DNA of 64,000 nucleotides from Kingdonia uniflora (GCA_014058105.1 JACGCM010000003.1:124001-188000); one strand, 5' to 3'; counted from the stretch's first letter, positions 45,131 through 57,140 are shown. The notes: generated by a model not told the origin, from the letters alone. Made by a program: numbers and translations.

Positions 45131-46484
45131 TCGAAATTGACGTACCTGATTCCATAAACAAAGAAGGGTAGAGCTCTCAGACCTTGTCCTCTCGCTCCCA
45201 AGAAGCCTCACCACGATTATGATTACTGCACTGAACCTTGACTAACGGAATAGTCTTAGTCCTAAGGACTTGCTCATTGCAATCCACAATAGCAATAGGA
45301 AGTTCATCATAAGAAGCATCCTCTTGAATCTCGAGGGGTTATCAATCAATAACGTGGGATGGGTCATGCTCATACTTACGTAACATCGACACATGAAAAA
45401 CGTTATGAATTCGATCCATCGTTGGCGGTAAAGCTAGACGATAAGCTACACTCCCAATCCAGCCCAGAATCTGAAATGGCCCGACAAACCTAGGTGCCAA
45501 CTTACCCTTTTTACTAAAGCGCATCACCCCTTTCATAGGTGAAACTTTCAGAAATACATGGTCTCCAACAACGAGCTCCAATGGTCTTCGACGAACATCT
45601 GTATAGCTCTTCTGTCGACTCTGCGCTATACGTAGTCTATCTCTTATCAGGCTAATACTCTCGGTAGTCTGGAGAACAATCTCTGGTCCAAGCAAACTCC
45701 GATCGCTGATCTTTGCCTAACAGTTAGGAGATCTACACGGCCTACCATACAATGCCTCGAAAGGTGCCATGCCAATGCTTGACTGATAACTGTTATTGTA
45801 TGCAAACTCTACCAATGGTAAATGCTCAACCCAACTCCCTTTAAAATCTACTACACAAGCTCGAAGCATGTCCTCCAAAATCTGATTAACTCGCTCTGCC
45901 TGGCCATCAGTCTGTGGGTAAAATGCAGTACTAAAATCCAAGGATGTACCGTATGCTAACTGGAAGCTCTTCCAAAACTTAGAAGTGAACTTAGAGTCCC
46001 TGTCTGAAACAATCGATACCGGAACTCCATGAAGTCTTACAATCTCCTAGATATACAACCATTCTAAGTCATTAAAAGATGATGTACTACGAATAGCTAA
46101 GAAATGAGCTGACTTTGTCAAGCGGTCTACAATAGCCCAAATAGAGTCAAAACCTTGTTTTGATCTTGGTAACCCCGCGATGAAATCCATCGAGATGTTC
46201 TCCCACTTCCACTTTTCTATAGGTAAAGGCTGGAGCGTCCCTGCGGGCTTTTGATGCTCGGCCTTCACCTACGGACATGTCAGACACTTAGACACATAAT
46301 CAGTAACCTCTCGTTTCATATTGTTCCTCCAATAGTGTCTACAAAGGTCACGATACATCTTAGTACCTCCCGAATGAATGGTAAACCTAGATCGATGAGC
46401 CTCGAAAATGAATACCCCCATCGGTACTAACAACCAAGTCAGACTGACTGCCATCTGCAACCCTAGTATGTAACTCCCCATCAT
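45130..46484 (-). pseudogene. Element G integrase with chromodomain-like tail
   Basis: The zinc-finger part (46484-46269) has HRSRFTIHSGGTKMYRDLCR and CLTCP, a full HHCC. The core follows: WENISMDFIAGLPRSKQGFD (first Asp), SDRDSKFTSKFWKSFQ (second Asp, near 46020-45970) and YPQTDGQAERVNQILEDMLR (Glu). The C-terminal piece (45695-45342) has RPLELVVGDHVFLKVSPMKG and APRFVGPFQILGWIGSVAYR. After a stop the tail reads VLRTKTIPLVKVQCSNHNRG and EASWEREDKVRELYP, a chromodomain of the Tekay/Del kind. Stops sit at TAG codons after CLTCP and after WLYI, where Gln fits. All DDE residues are present. Confidence 0.85.
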
Positions 46485-46485
46485 C

Positions 46486-47205
46486 CTACTGAGCCTTAAT
46501 GATCCTACTAATCAATAAAGGCTGAACTGAAATCCCAAACAAGGATACCCCTGCAGATCGAGAACCTAACTGTGGACAAAACTCTGAGATCATCTCTAAC
46601 ATTTCCCACTCCCTAATCATCAACTGCGCCACAATGCCACGCGGCTTGCGACTTAGGGCATCCGCTACAACATTAGCTTTACCCGGGTGATAAACGAACT
46701 TATAGTCGTAGTCCTTAAGGAACTCCATCCATCTGCGCTGCCTCATATTAAGCTCGGGTTGAGCGAAGAGGTACTTCAAACTTTTGTGATCTGAGAAAAG
46801 CTCAAATCTCTCCCCATACAAATAGTGCCTCCAAATCTTCAATGCATAAACAATTGCCGCCAACTCCAAATCATGAGTTGGGTAATTCTTCTCATGGATC
46901 TTCAGCTGTCTAGACGCATAAGCGATAACCTTACTATCCTGCATCAGTACACAACCCAACCCACATATTGAAGCATCAGAATAAACCACAAACTTCCCTC
47001 CCTCGGATGGAATAGCTAACACCGGAGCTGAAGTAAGTCATCTTATGAGTTCGGCAAAAGCTTGCTAACATTTGTCATCCCAGAGAAACATGACCTCATT
47101 CTTAGTCAGGTTGGTCATAGGCGTAGAAATCTTGGCAAAGTCTAATATAAATCTGCGATAATAACCCGCCAATCCCATAAAAGAACGTATCTAAGCAACT
47201 GTAGA
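46486..47205 (-). pseudogene. Element G RNase H
   Basis: The piece 47022-46486 is open for 178 codons: [20 protein letters not shown] (first Asp), [20 protein letters not shown] (Glu) and [20 protein letters not shown] (second Asp), then [20 protein letters not shown] (last Asp). All catalytic residues are in place. A TGA (Arg expected) precedes [14 protein letters not shown] and separates it from RT. Confidence 0.85.
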
Positions 47206-47960
47206 CGGCCTCTACCAATTAAGAACTGTCTCAACCTTGGAAGGATCAACAACTACCCCATCCCTTGACCAGACATGCCCTAGAAACTTAACTTCCTCTT
47301 TCCAAAAGTCACACTTCTCAAGTTTCACATACAACTTGTGCTCTCTAAGTGTCTTCAAAATAATTCGTAGGTGTTTGGTATGTTCTTCCCTCGAAGGAGA
47401 ATATATCAAGATATCATCTACAAACACCACAACAAACTTATCCAGATACGGTTTGAAATCCCGGTTCATAAGGTCCATAAATACAGCTGGAACATTGGTG
47501 AGTCCAAAAGTCATAACCCTGAACTCGTAATGACCATATCTAGTTCGAAATGCCGTCTTTAAAATATCCTCCTCCCTAACTCTGAGTTGGTGATAACCAG
47601 ATCGTAAATCAATCTTAGAAAAGTATTGCACTCCTTGCAGCTGATCGAATAAGTCCTCAATTCAAGGCATCGGATAACGATTATTGATCATGACTTTGTT
47701 CAATTGCCAATAATCAACACAAAGTCTCATCGAACCATCCTTCTTCTTAACAAACAGAACTGGAGCACCCCCCGGCGAAGCACTCTCACAAATAAAGCCC
47801 AACTTCATCAACTCTTCAATCTGCGCATACAACTCCTTAAGCTCGACTGGTGGCATACGATAAGTTGCTTGGGAAATGGGCTCAGTCCCCAGTACCAAAT
47901 CGATGCAAAAATCAATGTCTCACTTCGGTGGAAAGCCTGGTATCTCCTAAAAAATATCTT
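47205..47960 (-). pseudogene. Element G reverse transcriptase
   Basis: The N-terminal piece (47898-47662) has [40 protein letters not shown] and [19 protein letters not shown], with Trp for the usual Arg in DYRQLNK. A TGA (Arg expected) follows. The second piece (47631-47212) has [20 protein letters not shown] (first Asp), [20 protein letters not shown] and [20 protein letters not shown], with the FVDD box intact. Then KVETVLNW ends at a TAG. Only a few single-base changes separate it from a working RT frame. Confidence 0.85.
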
Positions 47961-48424
47961 GGAATTCGTAAACTACCGAAAGTTAATCAATAGGCATCGG
48001 GCCTGGAGGCTCAAGCTCAAGATGTGCAATCATCGAACAAATCAAGTCCTCAGTACCTGAACTCTGGAATCGAAACTTTTTACTACCTTGAATAGAAAAG
48101 TGACTGTCTTCTTAAAACAATCGACACTGGCATGATAAGTCGATAACCAGTCCATACCCAAAATGATATCAAACTCCTGATTGCTAACAAGATAAGATAC
48201 ACTGGAAACACTAGGTGACCAATAGTAATAGGACAGTCTCTACAAACTCGGTTTAATGTAACTGATCTCCCTATAGGTGTAATCACAGATAACTCGCTCT
48301 CTAGTATCTCAGGTGTCAGGCCAAATGAACACATACTAATATAAGATATGAAGGAATGCGTAGCACTAGTATCAAATAAAACTCTAGCAGGTGAGTGAAA
48401 AGCGAGAAGTGTACCTTCCAGCAC
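47960..48424 (-). pseudogene. Element G protease
   Basis: The minus strand reads FHSPARVLFDTSATHSFISY (48424-48083): the active-site triad Asp-Thr-Gly has become Asp-Thr-Ser, a GGT to AGT type change. It continues LTPEILESELSVITPIGRSV and CRDCPITIGHLVFPVYLI, normal for the clade, then a frameshift before the 'DVILGMDWL' region (around 48170-48130). A linker with 'CHIEHLELEPPGP'-type sequence leads to RT. Confidence 0.8.
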
Positions 48425-49710
48425 TGGTTTTCCACCTCGTTGCTTACGCTGCGCTACAGCAAAAACTCTGCCCTGTGGAGGCAGTCCCTGTCTCTAGCCC
48501 TGTACTCCCTGTCTCTGTTGTTGCTGCTGCTGACTTGTATGACGAGGACAAAGACGAGCCTGATGCTCAGCTTCATCACATGCGAAACATCTCCCAGAAA
48601 CCTGTGTACCCTGAGCTCCACAAGAAGTAACCGTTCTAGTATTACCTGATCCTTGTTCTATCCTCTGCTTCTTCCAATAACCCTAATTTCCCTGGTTCCC
48701 TTGGTAGCCTTGGTTCCCTTGGTAACCCTTTCTGGTCGCGGTCGCAACAATCTCTTTGCCCTTTGGCTCTGTCCTCTTCTCAACCTTCCTTTCCCTAGCT
48801 CTTTTGGATTCATTATAGCTACTCTCAATCAACTGTGCCTTCACCACCATCTCAGAATATGACCTAATCATCTGTCCTGTAAGCTTACCCCTGATCGGCT
48901 CTATAACTCTGCCAAGAAACTTCTTCGCCTTACAAATCTCATCGGCAACAAGAAAAGATGCGTAACGGGACAACTCACTGAACTTAGCCTCGTACTCGAT
49001 AATCGTCATGTTCTCCTTCTGTTCCAACTGAAAGAACTGTGAAGCCATCTCATCCCAATAACTTTCTGGAATGTACTGATAAAAGAATTTCTCCTTGAAC
49101 AGTACCCATGTGATCTGTTGACCCTCCAATGTCTGTTCAGTCGTCTCCCACCAATTGTCAGCATTACCGTCCAACAAGTGTGAAGCCATTCTAACCCTCT
49201 GATCCTCAGGACAATCAATCGATCTCATCTTCTTCTCGATATGCTTCAGCCAAAACTCATCCTCCTTTGGTCCAGGTGTGTCTACACTAAACCGCTAAAC
49301 CTTAGCCTTATCAATTGCAGCAATCCACCTGTTACCAATACCTTGCTCTACCGGTAAGGCTCGCGCCTCATCCCTGGCTGCCTGCTGCTGCATGAAGGTA
49401 CCAAAAGTATGACATATCTGACCTAGGTCAGCCTGAGTGGCATAAGCAGGCGCCGCTGGTACTGGACCGACCGGATCAACCTGAAACTGACCATCTTGAG
49501 CTTCTGCAGGAACTTCAGGAACATCCTGTAGAGCATCAATCGGATCTCTACAACAGGCTCTGCAATCGGTGTAACACCAACGTCGCAATGACCTCCACTT
49601 TTACCACCTCGACGACCGCCCCGTCCTACACGACGGTCAACAATGTGAACACTACGCCTGGTACCATCATCAATGGTATCACCAACATAACCGCCACGTC
49701 CTCTGTCCAT
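48425..49710 (-). pseudogene. Element G gag with zinc knuckle
   Basis: An ATG at 49710 opens a Gly/Arg-rich start (MDRGRGGYVGDTIDDGTRRS). After a frameshift near 49580 one frame runs through FWLKHIEKK, CPEDQRVRMASHLLDGNADN and WW, VLFKEKFFYQYIPESYWDEM and MTIIEYEAKFSELSRYASFL (Retrotrans_gag), a Lys/Glu-rich linker, repeats of GYQGNQ, and the CCHC knuckle CFACDEAEHQARLC (CX2CX4HX4C, about 48600-48545). A Gln-rich segment follows into protease. Stops at three places are TAG where Gln fits. Confidence 0.85.
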
Positions 49711-49861
49711 AGCTCGGAGGAGAGAAGAGTGGTTGTCAGCACAAAATATTTCATATAATATCAAAGTCATCACCGTCAATCAATAAAATAACGATCCTAC
49801 CCCATCTTACCCACGAAATTTCATGTGTGTGATATAGAGCAGGAACCATCCTGAAGGATAA

Positions 49862-49880
49862 ACCTTCACTCTGATGCCAA
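49862..49880 (-). other. Primer-binding site of element G (tRNA-Met type)
   Basis: The minus strand reads TTGGCATCAGAGTGAAGG two to three bases from the LTR end, close to the TTGGTATCAGAGC motif complementary to initiator tRNA-Met. Confidence 0.8.
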
Positions 49881-49882
49881 TC

Positions 49883-50966
49883 TGTCACGCCCCAAAATAC
49901 ATATTCCAAGACATGTCAGAATATGCCTCTCGAGGCCATGAACAGGTCGGGCATCCCCAAATGGATGAACCCCAACGATGTAGTAAATAAAAGATATTTA
50001 ATAATACTGCATCCACACAGATATATGCAGCGGAAATATTAATCTATAATTATCAACCCAAAGACTTAAACAAGTCTGCCATGAATATGGCTACAACTGA
50101 AGAAATAAATTAGAATCTCACATAAACAGAAAAATAATAAAAGAGTATCGCAACCGCACGCTCCCAACTACTCTCCTAACGGTCCTGAACACCCCGCTAA
50201 GCACCTGATCCTTAAATATATATCGCGCAAGGCGTTAGCAAGCAGCAGCTAAGCAAATATGCAATCCTTAAATTTTATCATAATAGATAAAATTACAATA
50301 TAGAAGTAAATGTCTAATCTCAACAAAGTATGTAATATAGGGTCTTCTTATATGGCTTAACCATACTTTAGAAATATTATGTCCTCTGTTCAGAAAGTAA
50401 TCCAGAACGTATCCAGATTAACGTCTCTTTTAGGGCTCAAAGCCCTTGAAAATGCCCAAGGTTCCGCAGAATCCAAGGACCTGACCACTCTTTTAGGGAC
50501 AAAACCCAAGGAGATGCCTACGGTTTAAATTAATGACCTGACAAATGCTTTTTTAGGGATTGAAACACGTGAAAATGTTACGAACTCTGTTATTTCCTAT
50601 GACCTGACCAACTCTTTTAGGGATTGAAACCCATGGAAATGCCAAGATTTATCGTAGACCTGACCAATGGAACCTTAATGTATACATTTACCTTAGAGAC
50701 ATCGTATTTAAGATTTGCGCACTACTCCATCAATTACAATCTCGTAAGAAATATCACTTAGAAATCTAGTACATAGTTTACTCCAAAACGTATAGTCCAT
50801 AACTCTACCTTATTAGAGCGACGCTGACCTCGCTCTAGGCCATTAGTTTCATCGAGTACTCGTAAGGAATAAGCACACATCATCAGCCAAATTTTAGCTG
50901 TAAAATATTACCTTGCACCACATGAACATAATTTATTAATCACTAAGTCATCAACATGAGCTATCA

Positions 50967-50999
<33 letters not shown>

Positions 51000-51883
51000 G
51001 ACTCTAGCATCAGTTGATGGTTGTATGTATGCATGCATCCTTTTAAATATATAATATTACACTACCCACATGACAATAATTTATTAATCACTAAGTCATG
51101 AACAAAACTATCTCTTATAAAGCCCTAGCATCAGTAACATAATTACACAGCCCTAGCATCAGTAACATAATTTAACATTGGATGTTCACAAGTAATAATT
51201 AATGTTTCAAGGGCTGCAACAACGTAATGACCATAAATACTATGACTGCAACAAAGCTATAGTACTGAACTTCCCATAACTAGCAATTGATCCTTGTAGC
51301 ATATGATTTAACGAATCCAATTCTCTGTTAAATAACTCTTGTTTAAGCAATCAAAAGATACTCATATAACCCGACTAATAATCATCGCTATAAACCAAAA
51401 TAGAATCATGGTTGCGTAGTAAGGATAGTGCACTTGCCTCGTAAAATAAAGACGGAGCAACACCACGAACTTCCCCGATACAACTCTTGCGATCTACTCG
51501 CCGAAGGTTCCTTCTTGTTTTCTCTTCACCAATGTCGCAGTGTTTATTTACTCTCTCTCTACCTATCTCCTTCTCTCTACCTTCTACCTTCTCTCTTCTC
51601 TCTACTTTCTCTCTTCTACGTGATAGTTGGTTCTTGTGGGGCTGGATTCTCTTCTAGGTAGTTTTATATTGCGGCTAGGGTTTGATTGTTTTTCTAGTAG
51701 CTTACGTGAGACCTCTTGTTTTCCTAACCCCACAAGGTGTAACCACAAACCCTAAGGTGTAATCTTATACCATGGGAGCAACTTACTAATATAGCTACCA
51801 AATTATTGTATGACCATATAACCATTAGTGCACAAAAATAATACTATCACACCGTAATGGTCAAAATTAAACGGGGAATTACA
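49883..51883 (-). repeat. 5' LTR of element G (2001 bp)
   Basis: TGTCACGCCCC to GGGAATTACA on the plus strand. It differs from the 3' LTR by scattered substitutions, a longer (TA)n run (50969-50998) and an extra 130 bp or so at about 51000-51130. The extra part contains 'ataatttattaatcactaagtcatgaac', a second copy of nearby LTR sequence, so it looks like a local duplication. Confidence 0.9.
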
Positions 51884-54188
51884 GTTCTAGTACTAGCTGG
51901 AGTAGATGTTCAGTCCTCACCCCTGACCGAGTCGCCTTATCAAACATCAGCACTCGGAATGGTGGCGTCGCAAACCTACAACAAGTATTTCACGGTGCTA
52001 GGTTGGGGCCATATCCTACAAACCAGTATTTGTACCCCAGTTCGGTACACCTATCCGTTGGGTGATGAAATCTGGCGAGAAGCTTGCTACTCTTTTTTAT
52101 TATCAGTTATTTTCAAGTCTAGGACGTTCAATTTTTGTGTGACACATATTTATTCGTATCCTTAATGGGTGGTCCCACTTGTCAGAGAGCTTTTTGGGTG
52201 ATGAAATCCCGTAAGTTTCTAGCAATTTTTACCTTTCCTAATGTTGGAATGAAAAAACATTTAAACACGTCAATAGGTCAATCCAATAATAACAAATATT
52301 TTTATTAAAGCAGTATGAATTTGCACAGTCTACACGACTTTATGTTCCTAGTGCTGGGGCGGAGCGGATATGAACCCCTTCTAGATGTCAAGCTTATAGA
52401 GGTATCAACCTATGGGAAGTGTTTCCCGGTAAAGCTGTGGCCGCCCCATCACTTAGGAGGCAAAAGAAGGAAGTGCCCCTTCACTTAGGGGGCACAAGAA
52501 GGAACTGTAGAGATGTTTCAAGCTTTACGATTTTCCCATTTTTTGTGACCCTTTGCTTGCCACTTAATATCACTTTAAGCTTTTCAAGCCGATTATCTAT
52601 GACAAAAAACAATCAAGTAAAGCACATCAATTTTTTATTTTTTTTAGTATATCATTAGATCATTAAATATTGGAAATCAATGTACGAAATATAAAAGATA
52701 GTCTAAGAATACACCAAGTATGCACTTAAAAAAAATTACTACAGCAATCAATAAAGCTACCAAGTAAACACCATCATATGTGGATTAAGCCTAACCAAGC
52801 ATGTACCCATACGACGCCTTTATTCTTCTTCTAGTGTATGTATTACCTAAACCAACCAAACAGGTTACTCACAAACTAAAGCTATTATTTTTTTAACACC
52901 AACTAACCAAGCACCAAAAAGCCAGTTAGCAACTAGAGTACCTTAGCTTTAGTAAGTGGCATAAGAATAATAGTCCTAATCTCACAATCAATCATGCAAG
53001 AAGGTAAGGGAATGTACAACCTTTAGGCGAGGCCTACCAAACAAAGATCCAAAAAGATTGAAAGGGATAAATTTTTCATACAATGTTTCTTTCTTTTTGT
53101 TCTTTAATGGATTAAGTAACCAAGCTTACACACAGCATCAACCAGCCCACTCACAAATGCACTAGATGGGTTGGGTATAAGAATGACCAGCAATTAATTA
53201 GGCAAGCAAATAATGTGGACCGTAGTACAATACCGTTATTAACGTTACTCGTGGTGAAGGATACAGAGTACTCATGGTGAAGGATGCAGAGTATACACCT
53301 AGGTTCCTTACGAAAACAATCCCAAGCACAAAAATTGTACTACTATTTCAATCAACAATGATAATTAAAAAAAATAAAAATGGTGGAATTGATATGAAAC
53401 AACAAACAGTTTTAAACAAATTTAAACAATCATGCCAACTTAAGCAAACAAATAGCAAACCCCCAAACTTGGCTGAGTTGCACGACTATAACCTTAAGCA
53501 AGCAAACAGGTTGCTTCAAATTGGAACCTTTACTTCTCAAATCAAGCACCAAGAAGTTATACAAGATCTGAAGTCCTGCTTAAAAGCACTCATGCAAGGT
53601 ACACAACTAAAGGTCAGATCATGTAAAACTCTTATGGCAAGGATGTGGTAAACCTTAAAGCACCCGAGGTCTACCTAAGGGTGATCTAAAAAGATTGAAA
53701 TAAAAAATTTATTGGTACAGCCTGGAAGCAACCTTGTACTACTATTTCAATTGGAGAATGGTTTCTTTTGAGAAGGAAGGAGACATGGTAAGGTAGTTTC
53801 AAGTTGTACCCAAGAGAGTCAAGGTAAGGTGGCTTCAAGTTGTACCCAAGAGATCAGAAGAAAAGCTATAAGTGCAGCCTCCACGTGTTATCAAAAACCA
53901 CAAAAATGTGTTAAATATTTATTTTTTTATAAAACTAGAGAAGCAGAAAGAGAAACAACAATAAATAGAAACACTATAATACCATTACTGGCCCACTATA
54001 CTTTTCAACAAATATTAGAAACAAAGAATTTAGAAATCATTGACATGGCATTAGAAAGAATTAACAAAGAAAATTTAGTATTAGAAATAATAGTTTTCAA
54101 CGATGCCTCCCCCCATTTGATATAAGGATTTTTGTGGCCTCTAGCAAAATATTTTTCTAGGGCTTTGCTTTGATTTTGTTCTGTCCAA
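51884..54188. other. Non-coding stretch between elements G and hAT
   Basis: I recognise no gene. ORFs such as 53274-53651 (125 codons, Lys/Gln-rich) have no family signature, and AT-rich DNA gives such frames by chance. A tRNA-like segment lies at 52356-52447. A 36-bp direct repeat ('ttcaagttgtacccaagaga') occurs at 53787-53858. Similar phrases at 53020-53080 and 53660-53720 ('aaagattgaaa' after 'gaggcctacc'/'gaggtctacc') suggest an older duplication. Confidence 0.5.
52356..52447 (-). other. tRNA-like segment (possible SINE head or tRNA relic)
   Basis: On the minus strand the ends GGGGCGG and CCGCCCC can pair as a perfect 7-bp acceptor stem. CAGCTTTACCGG resembles a pol III A box and GGTTCATATCC resembles a B box. 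The 92-nt length and long spacing would fit a class II (Leu/Ser-like) tRNA or a SINE derived from one. The D and T arms pair poorly, so it is not a functional tRNA gene. No SINE tail was delimited. Confidence 0.35.
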
Positions 54189-54459
54189 TAGGGGTGAGCA
54201 TGGGTCGGTTCGGGTCGATTTTTGGCCTGAACTGAGATCGAACTAACCTTAATTGATTTTTACAATGTGAACCCGAACTGAACCGATTTGGGTCTGAAAC
54301 CCAACCCGAACCGAACTGAAAATCAAAGGCCAAAGCCGAAACCGAACCGATTTTTGATCGGGTCAAGTCAGGTCAGTCCGGGTTAAATTTTTGCCAAAAA
54401 TTGTGTACAAACCTTAAAGCCCTTACCTCAAACACTAAAGCCGTTACATCAAATATTAA

Positions 54460-54600
54460 GCCCATTAATTACAAACATCAAACATTAAATCCCTTTCATT
54501 TATAAAACCGATTAATTACAAACATCAAACATTAAAGCCCTTTCATCTATAAAGCCCATTAATTACAAACATCAAACATTAAAGCCCTTTCAAGCTTTTC
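54460..54600. repeat. 47-bp direct repeat in the hAT subterminal region
   Basis: 'attaattacaaacatcaaac' starts at 54464, 54511 and 54558, three units of 47 bp with few changes. The surrounding 54420-55400 is AT-rich and shows no gene. Confidence 0.8.
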
Positions 54601-55419
54601 AGCTCCCAATTGTGCTGTACTTAAGTTTACAAAACAAAAGATTTATTTCAACGTGAATTCTCAAATATTGCAGAAAATACATAAAATAAATAGAAAACAA
54701 AGCTCTAAAAATCTCCTCTGCTTCCAAAACAATATTCCAATGAATTTAGAATTATTAAATAATATACAAAAGAAAGCTCCACAGCTCCCTCAGCTCCAAA
54801 ACATTCCAACATAAATTCTGACTAAGCACACAAAATACATAGCAATATTAAAGCAGTTAACAAGAAGAAGAAAACTTACATCAAAGAAGGAACTGTTAAG
54901 AAAACATGATATAAGAATAAACATAGCTTTATTATAGTAGTTCAACAGTACTATAATTTTGTTTAAAACAAACAGTCACTAAAACAAACAGTCACCATAG
55001 ACCCCAGTAGGCAAATTGCTTTGAATACATTCTTAAAAAGAAGGGTGCGATCTCCACATTTTACAAAATCTAAATGGTTTTGGACGAGAATATATGGGTT
55101 CTCTAATAAAAATTAATAGGGGGTAATGATTTTGTTGATAAATTTTTCCTTTGATATTTATATGCTGGAAATACCTAGGGAAAAAATACTAATAGTCCAG
55201 TAAGTGAAGATCCTAGGATGGTTGTCTCCATAGAGCTCTGGGCTAACCTAAAAATGAATTAAATGAAAACAACACCTCGCAATTATGAACTTTGAACCTA
55301 AACTTCAACAAAAAATGGCATAAGTAGTTGAACCTGTAATAACTTGTTTAAATGAACCAAAAATTATCCCTTTCAAATAATCAAAATTATGTAGGTGATG
55401 TACTTTTAGGGGTTAAAAA

Positions 55420-56865
55420 TTTTAAATGGAGACAACCATCCTAGCCCAGACTTTATCCAACTTTTGATGCTCATTGCACCATGTAAATTTAGAGCCCACA
55501 AGATTAACTTCCATCACCCTTGTGGCATGTATCATCCCTTCAAAGTCCATCATAAAAACATTACTGGACAATCTTCTATCAATCTTTTCATTGTTATGTA
55601 TGACAGTATTAAAATCCCTACCAGCATCCAAGGACCAATCACGTTGCTGGATAACTAAGTAAGGTCATTCTATATTGTTCTTCTATCAGCCATTAACATT
55701 TAGCATAAATGAATATGGCATAGGTACTCCACATATTTATGCAATTAATAGAGCAGAGCAATGCAAGAACATATTTGATGTAGCATCCCTTCCATAAATC
55801 CCAAATTTTACCACCTTGTTCTGTATTGGAAACATAACCATTGAATTTTATTTCTCTTAAAATCCTGGCTAGCTGACTCACATCCAGCATAGCTCTAGCA
55901 GAACCAAAAAGGCAAAAGATTTTAGATGGTGCATTGTTTTTTAATTCTCTACACTCCTATAGTTCCAAATTAAGACAATATCTAACATAAAGACTATTTA
56001 ATTTTGCACCAGACCCGCTGCTAGCCAGCAGACCGTAGTTTTTTTAATCTCTACCGCCATCTCAAGCATACATCCCATTTTCATCCTTGGACAAAAACTC
56101 AATCTCAGATCCTTCAAGTTCTTCACTCTGGACAAAATCCCCTTCTTCAACAGCTAAGTCATCATTCCCAAGAGCATTGAATTGATTCAAGATCTTGATA
56201 TCATCATCACCCCCATCATAGGCATTAGTGTCATCTAGATCGAGCATAGCCTGAAAGGGGTTACCATTCTTGATGGAGCTAACTGCCTTATGTTCGATGT
56301 TGTGTCCACCCTTGTATTGTTCTTCAGGCTCCCATATATTGATGCCTACAACTCTTAAAACTTATTTGGATTGCTTAGCCTACACCTATTTTTGCTTTCC
56401 AGCTATGATCTTTTTCCTTTTATTACCTGCTGCATCAGTTTCATTTCATCCTCTTAGAAATAGCCTCAACATATGTACTCTTTTTTGTTTCACCATTCAC
56501 CTCTTTCCTGTTCTCATTGGCCTTCATCTTAATGCAATCATCAACAGAGTGCTGCTGCAAGTATGAAACCCTACAAATTTGGGCATTCTTTAATACACAA
56601 TCTTCTGCAATAACCTATCTTTGGCCTCTCCAGCCCAAATTTTATATTGCTTGGTGAGATCAATTTCAGTGCATAATCTATCTATGATAGGTCTTGTAAT
56701 AGATCTAGTGGTATGATCCATCCTCAGGTATTTTCAACCAATTAGAACTGACGCCAAAGGCTTGAGAAAACCAATATCCATGGCAGAGCCTTTATCACAT
56801 CAACATCAGACTCTAGTTGTAAAAAAATATGCATGGAACTAACGATTTCTAGATTAACAGCCCAT
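55420..56865 (-). mobile_element. L1-type LINE fragment inside the hAT element
   Basis: Reading the minus strand from 56865: an ORF1 remnant (DUF4283-like MDHTTRS and CTEIDLTKQYKIWAG, then a decayed CCHC knuckle ending HSVDDCIKMK), an acidic linker (56247-56062), then the start of the endonuclease (55890-55422) with ILREIKFNGYVSNTEQGGK and DFNTVIHNNEK and SKFTWCNEHQKLDKVW, the APE 'GDFN', 'G..FTW.N' and 'LDRVL' landmarks. RT and the 3' end are absent, so it is truncated at both ends or interrupted. There are many stops. Confidence 0.7.
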
Positions 56866-57140
56866 TCTAGACCCCATAATTATATAATAAGGGAATCTTT
56901 TAAAATTAAAGGTGTGATTTGTTTCCTTTTTTTTAATTTTTATCTAAGAATCTTGCATAATTAAATTTGAAGGTAATCTCAAGAAGAAATAAAATGTGGA
57001 AAGTATATACGAACTTAATAGATATAACAAAAACCAATGATAAAAACACATTAAAAGGTCAAAACTATTATCCAAATCATCCAAGATAAGTAAGTAACAA
57101 GTACACATAGAATCCATACCTAGAAAAAGTGATTTTTTAA

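Larger units (their letters stand above)
43242..51883 (-). mobile_element. Element G: chromodomain Ty3/gypsy retrotransposon (Tekay/Del-like), both LTRs present
   Basis: The 8.6-kb element has two very similar LTRs (43242-45103 and 49883-51883), a PBS next to the 5' LTR, a polypurine tract next to the 3' LTR, and gag, protease, RT, RNase H, integrase and a chromodomain-like tail on the minus strand. It is the best preserved and probably youngest retroelement here. About ten in-frame stops and one frameshift make it non-autonomous. The flanking pentamers are atgct and gttct, so a clear target duplication is not seen. Confidence 0.9.

Noticed and set aside
47237..48060. Plus-strand ORFs of 63-118 codons over element G RT
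   Set aside because: Shadows of the conserved minus-strand RT frame.
51428..51661. 77-codon ORF inside the 5' LTR of element G
   Set aside because: It lies in LTR sequence and consists largely of Leu/Ser/Tyr from a CT-rich repeat; the other LTR does not keep the same frame.
51884..52165. 102-codon ORF to the right of element G as the continuation of element D
   Set aside because: No Athila gag, LTR or leader similarity to elements B, C or D could be seen by eye.
53274..53651. 125-codon plus-strand ORF in the non-coding stretch
   Set aside because: Lys/Gln-rich, no recognisable domain, AT-rich context and no flanking gene signals; likely chance.
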